This document shows, piece by piece, positions 57,101 to 64,000 of a DNA stretch of 64,000 bases (position 1 is its first letter; every line of letters starts with the position of its first letter). The translations under genes and the position numbers were made by a program. The notes under the pieces were generated by a model. The model was not told the DNA's origin and did no database searches. It saw only the letters and a list, made by a program, of their open reading frames with translations. Origin of the DNA: Coptis chinensis (Eukaryota; Streptophyta; Magnoliopsida; Ranunculales; Ranunculaceae); NCBI GenBank assembly GCA_015680905.1, contig CM027381.1, positions 55,060,501 through 55,124,500 of the forward strand, read 5' to 3'.

Positions 57101-60100
57101 TTAACTTTTCCTTGTAAACAACAAGTTCCAAATAAAGGTCGGTTGCGCCTTGATTTCGATAAATGTTCATCTTTCCAATGAAGGGCCGAACAAAATGGAC
57201 AAAGAACATCCATCTTTCCCAGAAAGTGACGATGATTTGGAACTGGAAGCGCATGGCCTCTATGAGGTTTAAGAATTTCTTCTTCACTTTCGTCAAATCC
57301 AGTCATATCATGATCATTGCAAAAATAGACCTATGATATATCACGGTTTACGGTATGTTGAAACCTAACATAAGAGTGAGAATTTAAGCACTTGACTTAC
57401 ATAGTGTTATCCTCACAACTTTGAATTGTTACATCTTTTGTGACTGGAGGCTGGTTTTCTTTGTGAGAGATATCATACATTGATGAAGAGGACCCAATTT
57501 CGTACGTTGACCTCGTATTCTTAAAGGAATCTGCTATGTAATCAGACATAACATCTTTTTCTCTCTGTCTCCGATTTTGTTGTGCTATAGTCATTTGATT
57601 GTGATCTAGAGGCACTTGCATTTCTTTCTCTTGAAGACGCCAGGCAACGATCTCCGATTAGGAGGTGCATTAGATCTTTGACCGGGAGGCACAACCGATA
57701 ACATATTGGGAACCGATAGAACTTCGATTAGGAGGCACAACAGATAGCCTAGTGGGAGCTGCAGGTGGATCTTCGATTAGAGGCACAATGATAGCCTATT
57801 GGGAGCTGCAGTAAATTTTCGATTAGGAGGCACAACAGATTGCCTATTAGGAGCTGCATTAGATCTTCGATTAGGAGGCACAACAGATGGAGAAAGAGTA
57901 GATCTTCGATTATGAGGCACAACAGATGAAGGAGTAGATCTTCGATTAAGAAGCACATCAGATGGAGAAGGAGTAGATCTTCGATTAGGAGGCACATATA
58001 CCAGATTCGGGGGCGTAGCATATCTTCGATGGGGAGGCACATATATCGGATTGGGAGGCGTAATAAGATGTGCTATGGAATTGACTGTGTGAATTAACGA
58101 CTCCTTTCCCCTCTCTTTCATTTCTTCAGTTTGTGGTAATGAAGTCGCGACCTAAGATACGCCCGTTAATATCTTGATATAGTTGTACTCATAAATAACA
58201 AATAATCAATATAATGATGGATATGTAACTGGACAAATATATAAATGTGTGGGTGTGTAAATCTATGTAAAAAAAAAAAACAATTTCGTTACTCGGGACT
58301 ATGTTCAAGTAATATTTAAAAGTGGTTATGGCACAAAGTAAAATCACATAATAGCATTTCATACTGTTGCAATTTGCTCTTTCACAGCCTGAATTCGCTC
58401 TTTCACTATGATTGCCTAGGAAGGAAATTATGTATAAAGTTAAATGATATCATAATTGAAATGATGGTTTAATAAGGGGAGTTCTAAGAACAAAAGCTGG
58501 TGAAATATTATACCTGGAATATTGGTTTATGGGAGCTCTAACCAACTTCTGTGAAACTCGAGAAGCTCATGAATATCCTCCTGAACGAAAAATGGGATTT
58601 TAATTTCATCAGATGAGTGATTGTCAACAAAACCACACCAATATATGTTTTAAAAATAAAATTCAAATACTGCCTAAAAAAATGGTGTTGACTAATAACA
58701 TGAAGTAAAACAGTTTGCCAAATCTATTCAGGTTTGATAAATTCTAACGAAAGCAGCACCAATATAAAACAGTCCAAAGCAAAACACAAAACAGTATCGT
58801 AGTACAACATGCACATAATATCTAGGTTACATTGACACGGGCACGCGTGTCGGTGTCCAACACGAATACGGGGTGTCGGATACGGGGAGGAGTTGAAGAT
58901 CGACACGGGGACACGGATAGGAATAATTAATTAATTTTTTAATAATTATAAATTTATTAAATTAGATGGTAAATCAGAAATTCAAGGTAAATTAAATACA
59001 ATATGTGTCCGTGTGTGTCCGACACGGATACGGACATGGACACGTGGATACGTATCTGACATAGATTTTTTTCAAAATATGGCGTGTCCATGTAACCTAG
59101 CATAATATCAACACATTGACGCATAATGAACGATAGGTAAACACAAAGTATCAACACATTGACAACATCTCTAACCACCATCCCCTCAAAAAGCTCTCGA
59201 GCAGCCTCCATATCGCCGACTCCAAGATACCACGCAATCATCGAATTCCAGCTCTAAATATCTCTTTCAGGCATCACATCAAAACATTCCATTGCAATAC
59301 CAACTTCCCCATTCTTCACATACCCAGCAATCATATATCAAATTCCATGACACTAAATCCAACTCACACCTCTCATTAAAAACCTTCCTCCCATCCCAAA
59401 TTCTCCTAATCAAAGCATACGTATAAATTAGAGAATTCTGCCCTAACAAATCTACTGCAAACCCTCCAGCTTTAAATATCTCTTTCAGGCATCACATCAA
59501 AACACTCCATTGCAATACCAACTTTCCCATTCTTCACATACCCAGCAATCATATATCAAATTCCACGACACCAAATCCAACTCACACCTCTCATCAAAAA
59601 CCTTTCTCGCATCCCAAATTCTCCTAATCGAAGAATACATATAAATTAGAGAATTCCGCCCAAACAAATCTACTGCAAACCCTCTCTTCACAATCCTAGC
59701 ATGGCGTTTCTCCCTTCGTAAACCAACCTAACTTCCGCACAAACCTTAACTAAAAAAGGAAAAATTATACACTGAACATAGCTTTAAATTTTCTGTGGTA
59801 TACTATAGGCTAGACTACTTTCAAGTTAATAGAAAAACATATTTATAAACTGATAACACAATGTTTACACTGTTTGCGTACATGATAACACAATGTTTAC
59901 AATGATAACACAATGTTTACTTTGTCAAACAATGTTTACAATGATAAACTGATTTTGTCTACTATTTGCTAAACTTCAAATCCAACAGTAAACTTACAAT
60001 TCCCGCGTTCAACAGTAAACTTACAACAAAAATCAAAAGAACTAAATGAGTGCATATAAGAAAGTAAGCTAAACAACTAATTATTATAAGAAAGTTCACG

Positions 60101-63100
60101 AAAAAAAAACATGAGATTACACAAACTATTATTAGTTTAGGAAACTTTTGGGATAACACATGTATGACTCACCGGACATGGAGGCAGATCGGGAATTCCT
60201 TAGGAATAGTGACTGGTGACTGGTGACTGGTGACTGATAGAAAGACGACCTTCTATCAGAGAGAGTAGATCAGGCTCGAGCTTCTTCGGAGAGAGACTCG
60301 AGAGAAAGACTCGAGAAGATCGGGATCGAGCTTCTTTGGAGAGAGACTCGATATTGGAGACAAAGACTCGAGAAGAAAAGCGAGGATGAAGAACAGCCGT
60401 TTGATCTTGCTCAAACAGATCTGAGCCGTCCTTTGTCTGTTATTTTGTCTTTTAGTGGGGAAAAAAACCCTATCTTATTAGATAGATACCATAGGGAAAT
60501 AAAAAGGAAGCGGAAATATAGTTATGAAAACTCCTTGTCAAGTTTAAGTGGATGCATATTACTTTTTTCTTTGTGTGTGTGTGGAATAGTATGTGTCGAG
60601 ATACAACAACCATTGCATGGGAGAGGCTCTATTCACTACACCTAATGAATTTTATTTGAGAAATGATTCAGTCTACTATATTGGTTTTTTCATTTAAAAG
60701 TTTAGTTCAAATTATGATTCGATTCGGGAAATTTTAGATAAAATAAGGTGTTGATGATTTCTAGTAGAATAAGGTGTTTGGATGCTCAATACATAAGCTA
60801 ATAGGAACACTTTAGTCTTTAAAGAACTTATTAGGGGTTAAGTTGTCAAAACAGTGGGAAAAAAATGGACAACTAAGAATAAAAATGGTTACACTGGGGT
60901 AAAACCCGACTTCCAGTGAGGCTGAGCCTCAAAGTGCACGCCTCACACCGTTGAGGCTGTAGCCTCATAGTATACATGCATAATTTCGTAAGGCTTAAGC
61001 CTCAAGGCGCAAAACCCCTTAAAAGGCTTGAGACGCGCCAAGAGGGCTTAAGCCTTGACGGGTTTTTTTAAACCTTGGCTATGTGAGAAGGGACATAAAT
61101 CTCCTGTGGTGGTGGACGTAGAATTCCAGAATAATGGGGTGTGACGATTCACATCTCTCTTTATTGTTATTAGCACACATCTCTTTATGTAACTTCACGC
61201 GTAGTTTGCTGTTTCCACATTTTCAATTAATTTGTAAAATTTTTGTTCACATCTTTGTATGTTTGATTTTCCGTAGTAATTCTGGTTGTCTTTGAATTTA
61301 AATAAGAAAATGGACGTACTTTCCCACACCAATTCTCAAAATGCTTGCATTGAAAGGGGTTGCTCCTAACTTTTTCCACCTCCTCAAAATGCTTGTAGAA
61401 GGTTTTGAGCAGCAAAAAGATGCCTTTGGAACACCCCACCAGCAAAAATCATTACCCTTTACGAATCTCACCCAGTACTCTCAAATCCCGGATCAGTTAA
61501 GACAGTGATCTTGGTTCCCCCTAGGCAATGGTATACAAATACAAGATTACAGACCTCATGGTTATAATGGTGGTTTCCTATTTTCTCTTCTCTTATGGGC
61601 TAGAGCCTAGAGGTATTTGGCCTTCTCTTCGTAACTGCTGTTGATTTTGATTGTCTTGTAGTTGATGAAGTTTGTATACAAAGCCCAGAGCTGTGGAGTG
61701 GTGTGTGGGAATCATGTAGATAGGCTAGGGCTTGCTCCATGGTTGGAGCCTGGAGGCTTGGAACGGGGTGGGACTGTAGTGGAAAGATCTCTCCCCCTCC
61801 CCTACGATATTTTGCAAAACGCCTTGAAGCCTCGAGGTCTACGTAAGCCTCAATAATTTAAAAAAAAAAGATTAATAGATTCTTTCTAAAAGAAATATAT
61901 CAAATAAAATGCATCATGTCATATGAACACAGTTAATGTAACAAACATAGTAGCTGTTGAGGCTATAAGGCTTTACCATGTCAATGACACTGTCGAGTTT
62001 CATATAAAAAATCTTGTTTAAAGTAAAAGTCATTACTCTATTGAGCGATTCAGGCTTTAGATACTTGAGAAATACTACATCCGCCAATTACTAGGCAATA
62101 TTAACACTAACATAAACAAACATTATTTTGTGTTTCCCATCCTAACTTCGAATATAAACAAACATTATTTTGCGTTTCCCATTAACACTAACATAAACTA
62201 ACATTATTTTGTGTTTCCCCATTCTGCCATGGTTGTGAAGAGTTTCTTAATCGTCTATAGTTCCTTTCCCTCCTTATGGAACTAAGTGCTGCCATGAGAA
62301 AGCCCTACATATATCAGCTTTTCCGCTACACATCTTTATTAGTTTCAGCCACTGGGTATTTGCATAGGGAGCATGAAGTAACATATCTACTTGTTGTGTT
62401 ATACTTCTCCACAGTTTCTTACTTTAAGGGCAATAGAGGAATAAATGTTCAGAGCTCTCCCTTGAGTCGTTACACAGGGAACAAGATGGACCGCGAAGCA
62501 TTTTCCTTTAATAAGTCTATCTTGAGTTGGCAAATTTCCTGAGAACAGCCTTCTTAAATAAGTGCTTAGGTATGGCATATTGGTCCACCAAGTTGCAACC
62601 AAAAGTTGATAACAATAAGACTCAGGGATTTGTTTGTCGGAGAGAAATGCTGCTGGAGAGCACTGGCTAGGGCAGATCTAATTGTGTGACTTATCAGTGT
62701 TTAGAAATCATAGCATTTTTATAGCATAGGGAATTATTTGGTAGCAAATCTGACAGGACACTTGTAACATAAACATAATAAAAGAAAAGAAAATGAGAAA
62801 CAGCTGAAACAAATGGGCCTCACTGATACTGGAACTTTTAAAATAGTTGAATATGTCATTACCTTGCTAAGTCATTCAGACATGATGGATTTTTGTAAAA
62901 AGTATTTGTGAATGTAGACCCTTGTCTCCGTTTTCCTTTGTTTTATTTGCTCTTTCTTGGATACGTCTGTATTACAAATTTCCTTATGCATACATTTCTT
63001 ACTGGTAGCGGTTCATGTATTATTCAAAGCTAAACTAATTGCAACTTATTTACCTTACAGCTCTTGTTAGAAGACCCCATAATAAAGAGATTCAAGTCAC

Positions 63101-63453
63101 AGAAAAGGAATGTACGTGGACTCAAGAGAATGGGAGATATTCTCGCAATTGTTGTTGCTGCTGGTATGCTAGTGATGTCTTATACATTTGAATGAGTAAC
63201 TAAGTTATTGTGCAAAATTTGTTTGAAAGTACTTATTTGGAAAATTGTTGTTTATATAATTGTTTGACTCAAGTGTGACGATCTTCTGTGCATTTCATAT
63301 AATAAAATCTCGAGGGTCATCTTATTGAATTGCCTCGATTTCTAAGAAGTGGCCATATAACTTTCAGGTTGTTGCTACCAGATTTATGTCAAGTCGGTAA
63401 TGCGAGAAGAAGCTCGAAAACAGGTACAGGCTACAAGTGAGGAGGTTTATTAA
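51113..63453 (+). CDS. SDH7: Succinate dehydrogenase subunit 7, mitochondrial (plant complex II subunit)
   Basis: Four exons: 51113-51172, 51278-51340, 63061-63163 and 63368-63453, giving 103 aa with all phases consistent. The N-terminus ([20 protein letters not shown]...) is Ser/Arg-rich like a mitochondrial presequence. The conserved block [18 protein letters not shown] is followed by a basic stretch ([15 protein letters not shown]), one membrane segment (about residues 67-83, [17 protein letters not shown]) and a charged tail ([11 protein letters not shown]). This matches the plant-only SDH7 subunit that helps hold complex II in the inner mitochondrial membrane. Intron 2 is 11,720 bases and packed with transposons, yet the splice sites are sound (donor GTCAGT is weaker than usual). 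A divergent LINE lies just upstream. The family call is from memory of the Arabidopsis proteins. Confidence 0.87.
51341..52438. other. Left part of SDH7 intron 2
   Basis: AT-rich with no recognised coding segment. It may include the 3' end of the Helitron, whose exact terminus (CTRR with a hairpin) I could not place. Confidence 0.35.
52439..58121 (-). mobile_element. Helitron (Rep/helicase transposon), decayed, in SDH7 intron 2
   Basis: The parts run high to low. An Arg/Pro repeat region (58121-57777: [12 protein letters not shown] repeated with changes). A zinc-finger region (57306-57049: [27 protein letters not shown]). A Rep N-terminal part (56637-56281: [17 protein letters not shown]). 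The HUH-like region near 55900 reads STHVL where HAHIL is usual. The Rep core with paired tyrosines (55820-55329: [44 protein letters not shown]). Then a PIF1-like helicase (55573-52439), ending [20 protein letters not shown] and [16 protein letters not shown]. Many stops and frame shifts are present. Helitrons move by rolling-circle replication. The 5' TC and 3' CTRR ends were not located, so the true limits are wider. Confidence 0.88.
53554..54100. mobile_element. hAT-like MITE inside the Helitron helicase
   Basis: The ends are CACTGTTCTAAAAATCG and, inverted, CAAAGGTTCTAAAAACG. The flanks GATACCAT (53546-53553) and GATACCAC (54101-54108) agree at seven of eight bases, an 8-bp target duplication. 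The left part is full of CCTAGGCGG/GGCGGTCTAGGCG words and the right part has AAAACGCTTTAAGCGCTTTAG. A long T run lies at about 53731-53757. No ORF is present. Confidence 0.85.
58122..58821 (-). other. Region upstream of the Helitron ORFs with exon-like scraps
   Basis: On the minus strand two short open pieces with splice-like borders are visible: [17 protein letters not shown] near 58590-58535, and [16 protein letters not shown] near 58420-58370. They may be 5' exons of the Helitron's first ORF or captured gene pieces. I do not recognise them. Confidence 0.3.
58822..59100. mobile_element. MITE, family A copy 3 (279 bp), in SDH7 intron 2
   Basis: The inverted ends CTAGGTTACATTGACACG and CTAGGTTACATGGACACG (right, complement) differ at one base. 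A perfect 8-bp target duplication CATAATAT lies at 58814-58821 and 59101-59108. The inside has the GACACGGATACGG-type words of the family. It is the best preserved of the three copies. Confidence 0.92.
59157..59691 (-). pseudogene. PPR protein gene fragment with an internal tandem duplication
   Basis: The minus strand encodes pentatricopeptide repeats: [20 protein letters not shown], then a frame change and [20 protein letters not shown], then [20 protein letters not shown] and MVVRDV. A block of 218 bases is present twice in tandem (59250-59467 and 59468-59685), so part of the repeat domain is duplicated. Stops and a frame shift break it, and nothing remains of the rest of a PPR gene. Intact relatives bind organelle RNAs. 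It lies within SDH7 intron 2, on the opposite strand. Confidence 0.75.
59692..60880. other. Intron stretch with short tandem repeats
   Basis: It contains ACACAATGTTTAC-type repeats (about 59858-59942), four tandem GTGACTGG-like 8-mers (60208-60237), and alternating GAGAGAGACTCGA/AGACTCGAGAAG words (60274-60385). No coding segment is recognised. Confidence 0.5.
60890..61077. mobile_element. Possible MITE
   Basis: The left end CTGGGGTAAAACCCG and the right end (complement CCAAGGTTTAAAAAAACCCG) are roughly inverted. The inside has AGGCTTAAGCCTCAAGGCGC-like palindromic words similar in style to the 53554-54100 element. No target duplication was confirmed. Confidence 0.4.
61078..62199. other. Intron stretch, nothing coding recognised
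   Basis: A 20-base word (ACATTATTTTGTGTTTCCC and variants) recurs three times between about 62120 and 62220. The remainder shows no family resemblance. Confidence 0.4.
62200..62620 (-). mobile_element. LINE fragment (zf-RVT region)
   Basis: The minus strand shows [12 protein letters not shown] near 62570, then [18 protein letters not shown], a zf-RVT zinc finger, and further on [14 protein letters not shown] near 62250, like the region between RT and the C-terminus of plant LINEs. Stops and frame changes are present. It is a small scrap; the ends are not defined. Confidence 0.6.
62621..63060. other. Right part of SDH7 intron 2
   Basis: AT-rich, no coding segment recognised. It ends in the TTTACCTTACAG acceptor of exon 3. 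Confidence 0.5.
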
Positions 63454-63815
63454 AGGGTGTATAACCGTAAGAACTTAATAGGTTAGTCTTTGAAGTGGAT
63501 TGTCCTTCAGCTTCATATGCTTGAAAGTGTTACTTGAGAGGCATTAAAATGATGGAAGGGGCATCACTGGAGCAGTATTTCGTTGTGATTTTGTTTCAAA
63601 GTTCAAACTACTTGCCAAATAAGTAAGAAAAATGGTGTTGCTATTATGTGCACAATTATCATATCGCTGTAAACTTAAATTGCTTCGTTGTAAAGCTGTT
63701 TCATTCTGCTTCTTGATTTGGAGGACATAACAAGTTACCAACGCACTATGTTTGTCTCGTCCATGTTGAACTCAAATTTCGTTATTGTGTTCCATTATAC
63801 CTGTTTAACTTTCCT

Positions 63816-63995
63816 TGTAGGATTTACATTCCATTTACTTTCTTATCCATGTTTAGTTGAAAAAGAGTAACAAATGAAAATGTCAATGTACAACGGTCCT
63901 ACCTGTATCACCAACGAGCAAACAAGTACTGAAACTGCTGTAGGACTCGGAAGTAACATCACTGTAGGATTTACATTCCATTTACTTTCTTATCC
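63816..63995 (+). repeat. 33-bp direct repeat downstream of SDH7
   Basis: TGTAGGATTTACATTCCATT followed by TACTTTCTTATCC occurs at 63816-63848 and again, identical, at 63963-63995. They are 147 bases apart. This is probably in or just past the SDH7 3' UTR. Confidence 0.9.
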
Positions 63996-64000
63996 GAAAA

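Noticed and set aside
57749-58042. Leu-rich 97-codon ORF resembling repeats
   Set aside because: It is an alternate frame of the Arg/Pro repeat region of the Helitron ORF.

Overview
This is plant nuclear DNA. The evidence is intron-split plant-type genes (a GASA peptide gene, a chloroplast DEAD-box helicase, the plant-only complex II subunit SDH7) and an AT-rich background full of plant transposons (Copia, L1-type LINEs, PIF/Harbinger, Helitron, MITEs). It is most likely a eudicot; the species cannot be told from what I can see. Gene models were read by eye from reading frames and splice sites, with no database search.

Left part (1-13.6 kb): a broken LINE piece ends at the start codon of an intact four-exon GASA gene (243-1028, +). 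A second GASA gene lies tail to tail with it (2124-2945, -); its exons and splice sites are intact, but a stop codon replaces one of the twelve domain cysteines. Then come scattered exon remains of a P450, a group I bZIP factor and an F-box/LRR/FBD gene, a foldback MITE, and a LINE ORF1 relic.

Middle (13.9-27 kb): a complete eight-exon DEAD-box RNA helicase of the RH22 type on the minus strand. Its fifth intron is swollen by an old LINE that itself carries a MITE. Two copies of one MITE family (8-bp target duplications in the clear cases) lie inside this gene, and a third lies in the SDH7 gene. The upstream region of RH22 is a degenerate tandem duplication, followed by a MORF/DAG-like fragment.

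Transposon block (27.2-51 kb): a Copia element (-) is split by a younger non-autonomous LTR element (+) that holds a roughly 55-bp tandem array and an antisense ORF. Next is a PIF/Harbinger element with clear ends and TAA target duplications; its transposase is split by a 3.1-kb solo LTR. Then comes a nearly complete but 5'-truncated LINE with 10-bp target duplications, inserted about 135 bp upstream of the SDH7 start codon in divergent orientation.

Right part (51.1-64 kb): SDH7 (103 aa, four exons, +). Its second intron is about 11.7 kb and contains a decayed Helitron with a hAT-like MITE inside it, another MITE, a duplicated PPR pseudogene piece and a LINE scrap. All splice sites still fit an intact protein.

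I found no operon, CRISPR, RNA gene or clearly new system. The notable points are the nesting order, the MITE family, the insertions at gene starts, and the composition of the inner LTR element.
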